A stretch of 64,000 nt of DNA from Mycolicibacterium bacteremicum (GCF_002086115.1 NZ_MVHJ01000008.1:176268-240267), one strand, 5' to 3'; positions 28,925 to 38,456 are shown, counted from the first letter of the stretch. The notes: a model not told the origin generated them from the sequence alone. Translations and numbers: made by a program.

Positions 28925-30283
28925 GTGGACCTGAACGACCGGCTCTACCGCGCGTTGGGCCTGCCCAAACGCATCCTCTCGCTGCGCACCATCGTCATCG
29001 TCGCCGCCCTCGGGGTGGTCGCCGTGGTCATCACGATCGGCACCTGGGTGTGGATCGGCATCACCAACGAGCAGTACAGCCAGCTGGACCGGCGGCTCGA
29101 CTCGATCAGCAGCCTCGGCGATGTCAGCACGCTGCTCTCCGACGCCATGCGAAACGACGGGGATGCCCCGGTCGTCGACCCGGATCTGGTGCGCACCGCC
29201 CGGATCGGCGGCGCCACGGTGTCGGTGCCCTCCGATGTGGTGCTGCCGGAGTTCCCGGACGGTTTCGAGACCACCACCATCAACGGGGTCGAATACCGGG
29301 TGCGCACCTTCACTGCCGGGCAGGCCTCGATCGCGCTCGGTTCCACGCTCACCGACACCGAGCGCCAGATCGACAATCAGCACCGCCGCGTGCTGCTGAT
29401 CTGCGGCGGCGTCATCGGCGGCACGCTCGTGGTCGGCTGGATCATCTCCGCGGTGATGATCACCCCGTTCCGCCGACTGGCCCAACAGGCCCGCGCCATC
29501 AACGCCCAGTCCAATCCGGACGAGGTGAACGTGCGCGGGGTGTGGGAAGCCAGCGAGATCGGCGAGGCCGTCGAGGGCATGCTGGCCCGCATCGGTGACG
29601 AACAGCAACGCACCAAGGCCGCCCTGGAATCAGCCCGCGACTTCGCTGCCGTGGCCTCCCACGAACTGCGCACGCCGCTGACCGCGATGCGGACCAACCT
29701 CGAGGTGCTGGCCACCCTGGACATGCCCGAGGATCAGCGCGCCGAGGTGCTCGGCGATGTCATCCGCACCCAGTCACGCATCGAGGCCACCCTGTCGGCA
29801 CTGGAGCGCCTGGCCCAGGGGCAGCTGTCCACCTCCGATGACCACGCCCCGGTCGACCTGACCGACCTGCTGGACCGCGCCGCGCACGACGCCATGCGGG
29901 TGTACCCGGATCTGGACGTCTCGCTGGTGCCCGCGCCGACGGTGCTGATCCTGGGGCTGGCGGCCGGACTGCGGCTGGCGGTGGACAACGCGATCGCCAA
30001 CGCCGTCAAGCACGGCGACGCGACCCGGGTGCAGCTCTCGGCGGTCAGTTCCCGCGAGGGGGTGGAGATCGCGGTCGACGATGACGGGTGCGGCATTCCC
30101 GAGGAGGAGCGCACCAAGGTGTTCGAGCGGTTCTCCCGCGGCTCGACCGCCTCGGCGTCGGGCTCCGGGCTGGGCCTCGCGCTGGTGGCACAACAGGCCG
30201 AACTGCACGGCGGGACAGCATCATTGGAGGCCAGCCCATTGGGTGGCACCCGGCTGCTGCTACGGCTGCCCGGCCCTCACTGA
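28925..30283 (+). CDS. prrB: sensor histidine kinase PrrB
   Basis: 452 residues from the GTG at 28925, 14 bp after prrA. Membrane helices lie at about 20-45 and 155-178, enclosing an extracytoplasmic domain of about 110 residues. A HAMP linker follows, then the H-box SHELRTPL with His246. An ATPase domain has N-box DNAIANAVKHG and glycine boxes DDDGCGIP and GSGLGLAL. The stop overlaps the end of the small convergent peptide gene at 30277-30360 by 7 bp. Confidence 0.95.
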   Translation: MDLNDRLYRALGLPKRILSLRTIVIVAALGVVAVVITIGTWVWIGITNEQYSQLDRRLDSISSLGDVSTLLSDAMRNDGDAPVVDPDLVRTARIGGATVSVPSDVVLPEFPDGFETTTINGVEYRVRTFTAGQASIALGSTLTDTERQIDNQHRRVLLICGGVIGGTLVVGWIISAVMITPFRRLAQQARAINAQSNPDEVNVRGVWEASEIGEAVEGMLARIGDEQQRTKAALESARDFAAVASHELRTPLTAMRTNLEVLATLDMPEDQRAEVLGDVIRTQSRIEATLSALERLAQGQLSTSDDHAPVDLTDLLDRAAHDAMRVYPDLDVSLVPAPTVLILGLAAGLRLAVDNAIANAVKHGDATRVQLSAVSSREGVEIAVDDDGCGIPEEERTKVFERFSRGSTASASGSGLGLALVAQQAELHGGTASLEASPLGGTRLLLRLPGPH

Positions 30284-30360
30284 CGCCGGCGGCGCAGACT
30301 GAACGCCAGTGTGCACACCACGCCGGCCAGAAACGACAGCGCCAGCAGGGTGGAGCTCAC
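30277..30360 (-). CDS. 27-residue single-helix membrane peptide in the arfC position
   Basis: The peptide is a hydrophobic helix (SSTLLALSFLAGVVCTLAF) with an Arg-rich cytoplasmic end (SLRRRRQ). The GTG at 30360 shares GTGA with the stop of the preceding 40-residue gene, which strongly suggests translational coupling. Position and topology match the N-terminus of ArfC (Rv0901, about 174 residues), but everything after the membrane helix is missing. It could be a true micro-protein or the remnant of a longer gene. No similarity beyond composition can be claimed. Confidence 0.5.
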   Translation of the reverse strand: MSSTLLALSFLAGVVCTLAFSLRRRRQ

Positions 30361-30479
30361 GACGGGTCCCCCTCGTCGACCGGAAGTGGCTTGACGGTGA
30401 GCACCAGCACCACCCAGGTCAGCGCCGAACCCAGCACGAAGGCGACCAGATAGCCGAACCACTGCATGATGAAGTCCAC
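30357..30479 (-). CDS. 40-residue membrane protein, ArfB-like
   Basis: The peptide starts at the GTG at 30479 with VDFIMQWFGYLVAFVLGSA, close to ArfB (Rv0900, about 50 residues, MDF-x-x-QW start). It has one membrane helix and an acidic end. It lies 10 bp after the ArfA-like gene and overlaps the next peptide gene by 4 bp. In M. tuberculosis the arf operon supports ammonia release and growth at acid pH. A role here is unproven because the ArfA partner lacks its OmpA domain. Confidence 0.65.
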   Translation of the reverse strand: MDFIMQWFGYLVAFVLGSALTWVVLVLTVKPLPVDEGDPS

Positions 30480-30489
30480 GGGCGCCCCT

Positions 30490-31056
30490 TCAGCCCGGTG
30501 CCGGTGGGGCGACGGGCGGCGGTGAGAACACGGCGATGTCGTTGAACACCTTGAGGTCGGGCCAGGCGGCGCGGGCCGCATCCTCCAGCTGCACCTTCTG
30601 CTCATCGGATTGCGCCGTGCCGAACAGCGTGATGTGGGCGCCTTCGATGCTGAACCCGAAGTCCGCCAACGGCGCACCGGCGGCCAGCACACCGTCGAAC
30701 CGGGTCAGATCGGCTGCCGTCACCCCGGTGATGGGGGTCAGCATGTTCAGCACCCTGGCGCCCGGCAGATTGTTGCGGGCCAGGTCCATGGCAAAGGCCA
30801 CCGATGCCGGGTCGGGCAGCTGACCGGACAGGATCACGTCATCGCCCTTGCGTCGCAACGAGAACGGCGCCACCATCGCGTCCACCCCGGCGGCCTCGGT
30901 GGGGGTCGCCGGGACGGTTGTGCGCGGCAGCGCGGCATCCGCCGGTTCGGCGCCCGACCACCCGATGACGCCGATGGCCAGCGGCACCGTGATCAGTGCC
31001 GCCAGCCAACCGGCGCCCGGCGGACGCCGGTACCAACGCGCCGCAGGTACCGCCAT
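30490..31056 (-). CDS. ArfA/OmpATb-like protein with BON domain but no OmpA domain
   Basis: 188 residues. A cytoplasmic Arg-rich start leads into a membrane helix (WLAALITVPLAIGVIGW, about 17-33). A linker follows, then a BON-like domain (about 65-175) whose end, WPDLKVFNDIAVF, lines up with the end of the BON domain of Rv0899. The protein then stops after a short Pro-rich tail, exactly where the peptidoglycan-binding OmpA domain begins in M. tuberculosis. No remnant of that domain lies downstream, where the ArfB-like gene starts after 10 bp, so this is a clean short form rather than a frameshift. Confidence 0.78.
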   Translation of the reverse strand: MAVPAARWYRRPPGAGWLAALITVPLAIGVIGWSGAEPADAALPRTTVPATPTEAAGVDAMVAPFSLRRKGDDVILSGQLPDPASVAFAMDLARNNLPGARVLNMLTPITGVTAADLTRFDGVLAAGAPLADFGFSIEGAHITLFGTAQSDEQKVQLEDAARAAWPDLKVFNDIAVFSPPPVAPPAPG

Positions 31057-31064
31057 GACAGTGC

Positions 31065-31427
31065 TCAGCGAGCGCCGAGCAGATCGATGACAAAAATCAG
31101 AGTCTTGCCCGACAGCCGGTGTCCGCCGCCGGCGGGGCCGTAGGCCTGCTCGGGCGGGATGGTGAGCTTGCGCCGGCCGCCGACCTTCATGCCGGGGATG
31201 CCGTCCTGCCAGCCCTGGATCAGGCCGCGTAGCGGAAATTCGATGGATTCACCGCGGTTCCAGGAGCTGTCGAACTCCTCGCCGGTGTCGTACTCGACGC
31301 CTACGTAGTGCACCTCGACGGTGCCGCCGGGCACCGCTTCGGCGCCGTCACCGACGGTGATGTCTTCGATGGCCAGCTCGGTGGGGGCGGGGCCGTCGGG
31401 AAATTCGATCTCGGGTTTCGTTGCCAC
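31065..31427 (-). CDS. FKBP-type peptidyl-prolyl cis-trans isomerase
   Basis: 120 residues, a single cytoplasmic FKBP domain with VHYVGVEYDTGEEFDSSW (about 42-59), GLIQGWQDGIPGMKVGG and the closing IPPEQAYG motif. There is no signal sequence. It takes the place of Rv0898c beside Rv0897c in the M. tuberculosis order. Eight bp separate it from the ArfA-like gene downstream, so the FKBP and the arf-like genes probably form one transcript. It is divergent from the FAD oxidoreductase across 32 bp. Confidence 0.92.
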   Translation of the reverse strand: MATKPEIEFPDGPAPTELAIEDITVGDGAEAVPGGTVEVHYVGVEYDTGEEFDSSWNRGESIEFPLRGLIQGWQDGIPGMKVGGRRKLTIPPEQAYGPAGGGHRLSGKTLIFVIDLLGAR

Positions 31428-31459
31428 GATTCACAACCGTAGTCGGGCAGACTGGTTTT

Positions 31460-33028
31460 GTGGCCTCGGAAACGGACACAGATCCCGACATCGTCATCGT
31501 CGGTGGCGGACACAACGCGTTGGTGGCGGCCGGATACCTGGCCCGGGCCGGCCGGCGGGTGCGGTTGTTGGAGCGGCTCGACCACGTCGGCGGCGCCGCG
31601 GTATCCGCGCACGCCTTCGACGGTGTCGACGCCCGGTTGTCGCGCTACTCCTACCTGGTGAGCCTGCTGCCGCGGCGCATCATCGATGATCTGGGTGCCC
31701 GGCTGCGGCTGGTGCGCCGGCGGCAGTCCTCCTACACCCCGGACCCGGCCACCGGCGGTGCGACCGGGCTGCTGATCGGCCGGGAGAACACGTTCGGCGC
31801 GGGCGGCGCCGCCGCCGACGAGTCCGGCTTCGGCGAGTTCTACCGGCGGGCCCGCCTGATCACCGGTGCGCTGTGGCCGACGCTGCTCTCCCCGCTGCCG
31901 ACGCGGACCGCCGCGCGCACCCGGGTGCTGGCCGGCGGTGACCCGGCGGCCGCGGCGACCTGGCACGCGCTGATCGAACAACCGGTCGCCGAGGCCATCG
32001 GCGCGGCGGTGCGCAGCGATCTGGTGCGCGGCGTGATGGCCACCGACGCGTTGATCGGCACCTTCGCCGCCACCGACGATCCGTCGCTGATCCAGAACAT
32101 CTGCCTGCTGTATCACCTGCTCGGCGGCGGCACCGGCGACTGGGACGTCCCGGTCGGCGGGATGGGCGCGGTCACCGGCGCGCTCGCCGCCGCGGCCGCC
32201 GCCCACGGGGCCGAGATCATCACCGGCGCCGAGGTGTACGCCATCACCCCGGACGGTGAGGTGCGTTACCGCACAGGCGATGTCGAGCATGTGGTGCACG
32301 GACGCCATGTGCTGGCCGGGGTGACTCCGGCGGTGCTGGCCAGGCTGCTGGGCGAGCCGGAACCGGCGGTGGCACCCGGCTCCCAGATCAAGGTGAATCT
32401 GATGCTCACCCGACTGCCACGACTGCGCGATACGCATGTCGCCCCGGAGCAGGCCTTCGGGGGCACCTTCCACATCAACGAGACGATGCACCAGCTGGAC
32501 TCGGCGTACGCCGCGGCGACCTCCGGCGCGCTGCCCGAACCGTTGCCGTGCGAAATCTACTGTCATTCGCTGACCGATCCGAGCATCCTGTCCGAACCGC
32601 TGCGCCGGTCGGGCGCGCACACCCTGACCGTGTTCGGTCTGCACACCCCGCACCGGCTGCTGGCCGGGACGGATCCCGACACCGCCCGACTCCGGTTGGC
32701 CGCGGCGGCCCTGCATTCACTGAACACCGTGCTGGCCGAGCCGATTCAGGATGTGGTGATGGTCGACCGGCACGGCCGGCCCTGCGTGGAGGCCAAGACC
32801 ACCGCCGACCTGGAGGACGCGCTGGGCATGACGGCCGGCAACATCTTTCACGGAGCCCTGCGCTGGCCGTTCGCCGAGGACGACGAAGACCTCGACACCC
32901 CGGCCAGGCGCTGGGGTGTGGCCACCGATCACGAGCAAATCCTGTTGTGCGGGTCGGGAACCCGCCGCGGAGGGGCGGTGTCGGGGATCGGCGGCCACAA
33001 CGCGGCCATGGCGGTGCTGGAGAGCTAG
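31460..33028 (+). CDS. FAD-dependent oxidoreductase, phytoene-desaturase-like (Rv0897c-type)
   Basis: 522 residues from the GTG at 31460, followed at once by the dinucleotide-binding motif DIVIVGGGHNALVAAG (residues 9-24). The C-terminal FAD motif GVATDHEQILLCGSGTRRGG lies near 485-505. It belongs to the amine-oxidase/phytoene-desaturase superfamily and matches Rv0897c (535 aa), whose substrate is unknown. No carotenoid genes are nearby. The stop overlaps the convergent MarR gene by 4 bp. Confidence 0.88.
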   Translation: MASETDTDPDIVIVGGGHNALVAAGYLARAGRRVRLLERLDHVGGAAVSAHAFDGVDARLSRYSYLVSLLPRRIIDDLGARLRLVRRRQSSYTPDPATGGATGLLIGRENTFGAGGAAADESGFGEFYRRARLITGALWPTLLSPLPTRTAARTRVLAGGDPAAAATWHALIEQPVAEAIGAAVRSDLVRGVMATDALIGTFAATDDPSLIQNICLLYHLLGGGTGDWDVPVGGMGAVTGALAAAAAAHGAEIITGAEVYAITPDGEVRYRTGDVEHVVHGRHVLAGVTPAVLARLLGEPEPAVAPGSQIKVNLMLTRLPRLRDTHVAPEQAFGGTFHINETMHQLDSAYAAATSGALPEPLPCEIYCHSLTDPSILSEPLRRSGAHTLTVFGLHTPHRLLAGTDPDTARLRLAAAALHSLNTVLAEPIQDVVMVDRHGRPCVEAKTTADLEDALGMTAGNIFHGALRWPFAEDDEDLDTPARRWGVATDHEQILLCGSGTRRGGAVSGIGGHNAAMAVLES

Positions 33029-33444
33029 TCCCCGCGCATCCGATGCAGGATCTGCTGCAGCGCAAGCAGATCAGTCTCGGCGAGGGCGCGCATCGATTCC
33101 GGCGCCGGATCCTCGACGCCGTCGATGACGGCCAGCAGGTCCCGCCCGGCCGGGGTCAGCGAGACTGTCTTGGATCGCCGGTTGGCGGGATCGGTCTCGC
33201 GGATCACCAGGCCACGCTCGGTCAGATCGTTGACGGCCACCGTCGCGGCGGGGGCGTCGATGGTCGCCGCCTCGGCGATCTCCTTGACCGACAGCGGTTT
33301 TCTGGCCAGCCGGGTGAGGATGCGCACCCGGCTGAACGGCAACCCCGTCCGCTCGACCACCGCGCGCTTCCAGGTGTCGTGGTTGTTGATCACCACCGAG
33401 GCCATCAGCCGCCATACATCGTCAGCGAGGGCGTGCTCAGGCAT
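33025..33444 (-). CDS. MarR-family regulator of the adjacent MFS pump
   Basis: 139 residues. The winged helix spans about 35-100, with a recognition helix in APAATVAVNDLTERGL and the wing DPANRRSKTVSLT. It is translated in an 8-bp overlap with the upstream MFS gene, so pump and repressor share a transcript. A perfect 11-bp palindrome over the pump start codon is the likely autoregulated operator. No ligand is evident; pumps of this group export lipophilic drugs or metabolites. Confidence 0.88.
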   Translation of the reverse strand: MPEHALADDVWRLMASVVINNHDTWKRAVVERTGLPFSRVRILTRLARKPLSVKEIAEAATIDAPAATVAVNDLTERGLVIRETDPANRRSKTVSLTPAGRDLLAVIDGVEDPAPESMRALAETDLLALQQILHRMRGD

Positions 33445-34879
33445 CGGCGTGCGCCTTGGGTCCCTCGATCAGCGGCGCCAGCCGGCGGGCGGACTCCATC
33501 GCCCGCGGCGAGGTCGACACCTGGCCCAGCACCACGATCACCACGCCGAGCGCGACGCACGTCAACCACAGCGGGCGGGCCGCCGCCGCGAAGTCCGCGG
33601 TCCCCGCGAGCGCCGCACCGGCGATCGAACCGCACAGTGCCACACCGATACTGACGCCGATCTGGCGGCTGGTGCTGGTCACCGCCGACGCCGCGCCGGC
33701 CCGGTCCAGCGGCATGCCGCTGACCGCGGCGTTGGTGATCGGCGCGTTCACCATCGAGAAGCCGATGCCGAACACCGCGAACACCACCATCAGCGTCCAC
33801 ACCGGGGCGTCCTCGGGCAGCAGCGCCAACACGGTGGACGCCACCACGATCATCGTCCCGGAGATCAGCAAGGACGGCCGCGCGCCGTAGCGACCGACCA
33901 TGCGTCCCGACAGCGGCGAGAAGATCAGCGCGCCGACCGCGATCGGCAGATAGATCAGACCGGTCTGCACCGCCGAATAGCCGCGCGCGCCTTGTAGATA
34001 CAGCGACATCATGAACAGCAGCGCACCCCACGAGGCGAACGCGCAGATGGCGATCACCGTCGCCGAGGCAAACGGCACACTGCGGAAGAAGCGCAGATCG
34101 ATGAACGGGTCCGCGCGCCGGGATTCGAAGCGCAGGAACGCCGCAAACGCCGCCACGGCGACCAACGCGGCGGTGATGACGCGCGGATGACCCCAGCCCA
34201 GCGCGGGGCCCTCGATGAGCGCGAACACCGTGCCGAACAGGAAGAGCACGGCCAGCAGCTGGCCCACGGGGTCGACGTTGCGCATCGTCTCCGACCGGGT
34301 CTCGGGCACGAAGACCGCGGTCAGCACGATCGCGGCCAGACAGATCGGCAGGTTGATCCAGAACACCGCACGCCAGCTGATCAGGTGGATGAGCAATCCG
34401 CCGACGGTGGGCCCGAGCGCCATCGAGATGCCGACGACCGCGCCCCAGATCCCGATGGCCCTGGCACGTTCGACGGGCCCGGTGAACACCTGCGAGATGA
34501 TCGACAGTGCCACCGGGTTGAGCATCGAGCCGCCGATGGCCTGGACGAAACGCGCGGCGATCAGCGCGTCGATGCCCGGCGCCAGGCTGCACAGCAGTGA
34601 TCCCACCGCGAACACGGTCAGCCCGATCTGGAACACCCGGCGGCGGCCGAACCGGTCCCCCATCGCCCCGGACAGCATCAGCAGCGACGCCAGCACCAGG
34701 GTGTAGATGTCGATGACCCACTGCAGCTGGGACGCCGTGGCGCCGAGGTCGGTGCGTACCGACGGGATGGCGACGTTGACGATGGTGGCGTCCATCGACA
34801 CGATCAGCAGGCTCAGGCAACAGGACGCAAGGACGATGGCCTTCCGCCGCGGCGTCAGCGTGCTAATAGTTGTGTTCAC
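33437..34879 (-). CDS. 14-helix MFS multidrug transporter (DHA2/EmrB-QacA type)
   Basis: 480 residues, fourteen predicted membrane helices. Motif A is [12 protein letters not shown] near 65-76, motif D1 is [11 protein letters not shown] near 29-39, and the helix-5 motif C is [12 protein letters not shown] near 152-163. The GTG at 34879 lies inside the operator palindrome. With no upstream Shine-Dalgarno this suggests a leaderless transcript whose start is covered by the repressor. It is not part of the M. tuberculosis gene order and is probably a lineage-specific insertion with its MarR partner. Confidence 0.88.
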   Translation of the reverse strand: MNTTISTLTPRRKAIVLASCCLSLLIVSMDATIVNVAIPSVRTDLGATASQLQWVIDIYTLVLASLLMLSGAMGDRFGRRRVFQIGLTVFAVGSLLCSLAPGIDALIAARFVQAIGGSMLNPVALSIISQVFTGPVERARAIGIWGAVVGISMALGPTVGGLLIHLISWRAVFWINLPICLAAIVLTAVFVPETRSETMRNVDPVGQLLAVLFLFGTVFALIEGPALGWGHPRVITAALVAVAAFAAFLRFESRRADPFIDLRFFRSVPFASATVIAICAFASWGALLFMMSLYLQGARGYSAVQTGLIYLPIAVGALIFSPLSGRMVGRYGARPSLLISGTMIVVASTVLALLPEDAPVWTLMVVFAVFGIGFSMVNAPITNAAVSGMPLDRAGAASAVTSTSRQIGVSIGVALCGSIAGAALAGTADFAAAARPLWLTCVALGVVIVVLGQVSTSPRAMESARRLAPLIEGPKAHADA

Positions 34880-34888
34880 ACAACTATT
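34865..34888. promoter_or_regulatory. palindromic MarR operator over the MFS start codon
   Basis: AATAGTTGTGT (34865-34875) and ACACAACTATT (34878-34888) are perfect 11-bp inverted arms with a 2-bp centre. The pump start codon (34877-34879) lies within. A third related half-site (ACAACTGTT, 34897-34905) follows about one to two turns away. The site is strongly A/T-rich compared with neighbours. Confidence 0.7.
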
Positions 34889-34916
34889 GTGGAACTACAA
34901 CTGTTGCGGATGCAAG

Positions 34917-36218
34917 TCAGCGGCCGCCGAGGTCGACGTAGTCGCGCTCGTTGTAACCGGTGTAGATCTGGCGCGGACGGCCGATCTTGCCGGGCTCGGA
35001 ATGCATCTCACGCCAGTGCGCGATCCAGCCCGGCAACCGGCCGAGGGCGAACAGCACGGTGAACATGCGGGTCGGGAAGCCCATCGCCCGGTAGATCACG
35101 CCGGTGTAGTAGTCGACGTTCGGGTAGAGCTTGCGCTCGACGAAGAAGTCGTCGGTCAGCGCGATCTCCTCGAGCTCCTTGGCGATGTCCAGCAGCGGAT
35201 CGTCGACACCGAGCTTGCCCAGGATCTTGTCGGCCTGCTCCTTGACGATGCGGGCGCGCGGATCGTAGTTCTTGTACACGCGGTGCCCGAAGCCCATGAG
35301 CTTCACGCCGTCCTCGCGGTTCTTGACCTTCTTCACGAAGGTCTGCACATCGTCGCCGCCGTCGTGGATCTTGGTCAGCATCTCCAGCACGGCCTGGTTG
35401 GCGCCGCCGTGCAGCGGGCCCCACAGCGCGTTGATGCCACCGGAGATCGAGGTGAACAGGTTGGCCTGCGAGGAGCCCACCAGGCGCACCGTCGAGGTCG
35501 AGCAGTTCTGCTCGTGATCGGCGTGCAGGATCAGCAGCATGTCGAGGGCCCGAACGATTTCGGGATCCACCTCGTACGGTTCGGCCGGGAAGCCGAACGT
35601 CATCCGCAGGAAGTTCTCCACCAGCGTCAGCGAGTTGTCCGGGTACAGGAAGGGCTGTCCCTCGGACTTCTTGTAGGCATACGCCGCGATCGTCGGCAGC
35701 TTGGCCAGCAGCCGGATCGTCGACAGCTCGACCTGCTTGTTGTCCAGGGGATCCAGCGAGTCCTGGTAGTAGGCGCTCAACGCGTTCACCGCCGAGCTCA
35801 GCACCGGCATCGGGTGCGCGTTGCGCGGGAAGCCGTCGAAGAAGCGCTTGAGATCCTCGTGCAGCAGGGTGTGCCGCTGGATCTGGTTGGTGAACACTTC
35901 GAGCTGCTCGGTGGTCGGCAGCTCCCCGTAGATCAGCAGGTAGCTGACCTCGATGAAGGTCGACTTCTCGGCGAGCTGCTCGATCGGGTAGCCCCGGTAG
36001 CGCAGGATGCCGGCATCACCGTCGATGTAGGTGATCGCACTCTTGGTCGACGAGGTGTTGACGAACCCGCCGTCGAACGTCGTGTAGCCGGTCTTGGCGA
36101 GCAGCGGTCCGAGCGCGATGCCGTCGGAGCCCTCCGTGGCCTTGACGATGTCGAGGTCGATCTGACCGCCCGGATACGACAGCGTGGCTGTCTCGTCAGG
36201 GCTGGAGTTGTCGGCCAC
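34917..36218 (-). CDS. gltA2: citrate synthase GltA2
   Basis: 433 residues, type II citrate synthase (Rv0896, 431 aa). Active-site His residues are in [10 protein letters not shown] and GFGHRVYKN, and the N-terminal beta domain with [17 protein letters not shown] is intact. It catalyses oxaloacetate plus acetyl-CoA to citrate in the TCA cycle. The GTG at 36218 is preferred because AGAAGGGG lies 5 bp upstream. On the minus strand TACCGT in the leader is a possible -10 box. Confidence 0.96.
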   Translation of the reverse strand: MADNSSPDETATLSYPGGQIDLDIVKATEGSDGIALGPLLAKTGYTTFDGGFVNTSSTKSAITYIDGDAGILRYRGYPIEQLAEKSTFIEVSYLLIYGELPTTEQLEVFTNQIQRHTLLHEDLKRFFDGFPRNAHPMPVLSSAVNALSAYYQDSLDPLDNKQVELSTIRLLAKLPTIAAYAYKKSEGQPFLYPDNSLTLVENFLRMTFGFPAEPYEVDPEIVRALDMLLILHADHEQNCSTSTVRLVGSSQANLFTSISGGINALWGPLHGGANQAVLEMLTKIHDGGDDVQTFVKKVKNREDGVKLMGFGHRVYKNYDPRARIVKEQADKILGKLGVDDPLLDIAKELEEIALTDDFFVERKLYPNVDYYTGVIYRAMGFPTRMFTVLFALGRLPGWIAHWREMHSEPGKIGRPRQIYTGYNERDYVDLGGR

Positions 36219-36274
36219 TTGAACCCCTTCTGTGGTCTGGGCTGCGCGTCACTACTGGACGGTAGTCGCTTACG

Positions 36275-36946
36275 TTACGTCCCGCCTGCGGGGGGTTCGC
36301 CCTCGGGTGCCCCGGTAGTCCACGGCTGCCAGGTACGGACCAGCTGGTCATAGGCCGCCTGGATGCGGGCGGCGATGATCTCCGGCTCGATCGGCGGGTA
36401 GCCGGGCGTGCCCAGACCGTAGCAAGCTGTGTTCATCACCACAGTCCAGGTCTCCAGGACCAGGTAGACGGCGTCGTGATCGGTCGACAGGCCCATCCGC
36501 CCCGCCACCGCACGCACGGTCGGGAACCGGTCCTTCTGGTCACGGAACGGGATGGCCGTCACGCCCAGGCTCGCCGAGGAGTTGACGATCTGGATCAGCG
36601 CCGCCATCCGCTTGAAGATCGCGGTCTCGCTACCGTCCGGTGCGGGCTGTAACGCGGTTAGGTGCGCCCGCAGCATCGCCTCGTACTCGGTGATGTCGCG
36701 CGGCAGCTTCTCCAGCTCGTGTGCGACGTAGGCGGCGGTGTCCTCGACGATGGCGATGACGACGGCGTCCTTGGTCGGGAAGTATCGGCTGAATGTCCGC
36801 GGGGACACCTCGGCCGCCGCGGCGATCTGTTCGACGGTGGTGTTGTCGTAGCCCTGCCGCTGGCACAACTCGGCCGCGGTGGAGATCAGGTTGGCGCGGG
36901 TGCGCAGCTTCTTTCGCTCCCGCAGCCCCTCCGGCTGCTCAGACAT
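36275..36946 (-). CDS. TetR-family regulator (second of a tandem pair)
   Basis: 223 residues from the ATG at 36946. The N-terminal TetR helix-turn-helix ([17 protein letters not shown], then [21 protein letters not shown]) is canonical. It shares most of these residues with the upstream TetR, which it overlaps by 8 bp. The C-terminal ligand domain differs, ending in a Pro/Gly tail. A related pair produced by duplication may form heterodimers or divide targets. The gene ends 56 bp before the gltA2 start on the same strand; regulation of gltA2 is possible but not shown. Confidence 0.87.
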   Translation of the reverse strand: MSEQPEGLRERKKLRTRANLISTAAELCQRQGYDNTTVEQIAAAAEVSPRTFSRYFPTKDAVVIAIVEDTAAYVAHELEKLPRDITEYEAMLRAHLTALQPAPDGSETAIFKRMAALIQIVNSSASLGVTAIPFRDQKDRFPTVRAVAGRMGLSTDHDAVYLVLETWTVVMNTACYGLGTPGYPPIEPEIIAARIQAAYDQLVRTWQPWTTGAPEGEPPAGGT

Positions 36947-37670
36947 TCGCCGGCAGATCGCTCTCGGTGAGGACCTCGACGGCCACGATGGGATCGGTGC
37001 CGCCCGCCGCGGGGGCGACCGGGGAGTCGGTGCTGAACAGCTCCCCGGCAAACCCGGCGACGTGTTCGCACGCGCGGTTCAGGCGTTCGACCATGACCAG
37101 TGGTCCCAGGGTGACGCCGTCACCATCGGCGACCAGGTCGCCGCACGCGGCAATGATGATGGCGGAGAACAGCGAAACTCCGAGCAGTAGCCCGCGGTCG
37201 TCCTTGGGCACGCCCAGCTGTTCGGACAGCGCGGCGATGACGCTGTCGTTACGGAACTCGAATGCGCCCTGCCGCAAGGCATCCGCACCGTTGATGATGC
37301 GCAGGATGAGCACGACACGCTCACTGGTCAGCCGTCCGGCCCGGCCGTTCGCAGTCCGGGTGAGCACCGAAACATGCGCAGCCCGCAATGCTTCCACGGG
37401 TCCGACGTTGCGGGGCAGCCGCCGCAGCTCGAGCGCGATCTCCTCGGAGAGCTCCTCCAACAGGGTCAGGAAGACCGCTTCCTTGGTGGCGAAGTACCGG
37501 CTGTAGGTCCGCGGGGACACCTCGGCCAGCGCGGCGATCTGGTCGACGGTGGTCAGTTCGTAGCCCTGGCGCAGGCACAGTTCGAGCGCGGCATCGATCA
37601 GCGTGGTCCGAGTCCGCAGCTTCTTACGTTCGCGCAAACCGAGATCGGTTTCCCTGTTCGCCGCAGCCAC
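36939..37670 (-). CDS. TetR-family regulator (first of a tandem pair)
   Basis: 243 residues from the GTG at 37670. The helix-turn-helix [17 protein letters not shown]...VDQIAALAEVSPRTYSRYF covers residues 12-60. The C-terminal 170 residues form the ligand and dimer domain, with a longer acidic tail than its partner. A TACGAT -10 box ends 6 bp before the GTG, fitting a leaderless transcript. The next TetR starts within its last codons. Confidence 0.87.
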   Translation of the reverse strand: MAAANRETDLGLRERKKLRTRTTLIDAALELCLRQGYELTTVDQIAALAEVSPRTYSRYFATKEAVFLTLLEELSEEIALELRRLPRNVGPVEALRAAHVSVLTRTANGRAGRLTSERVVLILRIINGADALRQGAFEFRNDSVIAALSEQLGVPKDDRGLLLGVSLFSAIIIAACGDLVADGDGVTLGPLVMVERLNRACEHVAGFAGELFSTDSPVAPAAGGTDPIVAVEVLTESDLPANV

Positions 37671-37676
37671 AAAGGG

Positions 37677-37682
37677 ATCGTA
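37677..37682 (-). promoter_or_regulatory. -10 box for leaderless transcription of the TetR pair
   Basis: TACGAT on the minus strand fits TANNNT and ends 6 bp before the GTG start, so the first transcribed base would be the start codon. Upstream, GTGACG occurs twice 9 bp apart (37728-37710 region), a possible regulator-binding repeat. Confidence 0.4.
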
Positions 37683-37742
37683 ACCTGCGCACCTGAGAGA
37701 GCAGGGGAGGTTTGCCCGTCACCTGCGTCACTTGGTTGTCGG

Positions 37743-38402
37743 TCAGGGCTGCAGGCGCTCGATGCGGGCGCCACCGTCGGTGACCCGAATCCTGTTATGC
37801 ACCCGGTTTTCCCGGCCCTGCCAGAACTCCACCACCTCGGGTGCGATCAGATAGCCACCCCAGTTGGGCGGCACCGGAACCGCGTCCGAGTCGGCGAAAC
37901 GTGCCGTGACATCGGCAAGTTGGTCCATCAACACGGCGCGCGACGCGATCGGCTGGGACTGGTGCGACGCCCACGCACCCAGCTGCGAGCCGCGCGGACG
38001 CTTGGACCAGTAGTCGGCGGTGTCGGATTCGGGGACCTTGACCACCGGCCCGCGCACATGGATCTGACGCCCCAGCGCGTACCACGGGAAGGTTGCCGAG
38101 GCATACGGTTGTATTGCCAGCTGCTCACCCTTGGCCGAGTCGTAATTGGTGTAGAAGGTGACGCCCTCGGGGCCCACGCTCTTGCACAGCACGGTCCGGG
38201 TGACGGGTCGGCCCTGTGCGTCGACGGTCCCCACCACCATCGCGTTGGGCTCGGCCAGGCCGGCGGTGCGGGCATCGGAGAGCCAGCGATCGAACAGCGG
38301 CAACCACCCGTCGGCAAGCCAGTCGGCGTCCAGGTCCGCGCTGCCGTCCTTCTCCACCGATCCGTATTCGGCACGCATCCGCGCCAGGTCTTCGCGCTCC
38401 AT
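37743..38402 (-). CDS. pdxH: pyridoxamine 5'-phosphate oxidase PdxH
   Basis: 219 residues with the PNPOx signature. [24 protein letters not shown] lies near 69-92, [14 protein letters not shown] near 109-122, and the C-terminal dimer segment is [13 protein letters not shown]. It uses FMN to oxidise pyridoxamine or pyridoxine 5'-phosphate to PLP. It is divergent from the mycothiol-dependent-family gene across 54 bp. Its placement beside the TetR genes differs from M. tuberculosis, where pdxH is Rv2607. Confidence 0.93.
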   Translation of the reverse strand: MEREDLARMRAEYGSVEKDGSADLDADWLADGWLPLFDRWLSDARTAGLAEPNAMVVGTVDAQGRPVTRTVLCKSVGPEGVTFYTNYDSAKGEQLAIQPYASATFPWYALGRQIHVRGPVVKVPESDTADYWSKRPRGSQLGAWASHQSQPIASRAVLMDQLADVTARFADSDAVPVPPNWGGYLIAPEVVEFWQGRENRVHNRIRVTDGGARIERLQP

Positions 38403-38456
38403 GGCCGAAACGGTACGCGCCCGGTGTCATCGCGCCGATGGTGCGAGAATCTGGAC

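Noticed and set aside
30277..31056. Frameshifted or broken arfA
   Set aside because: Looked for OmpA-domain remnants in all frames between 30277 and 30490. None was seen, and coupled small genes occupy the space, so a clean short form is more likely.
36251..36266. ACTAC/GTAGT inverted repeat in the gltA2 leader as an operator
   Set aside because: Only five-base arms with a six-base spacer, expected by chance in a window of this size.
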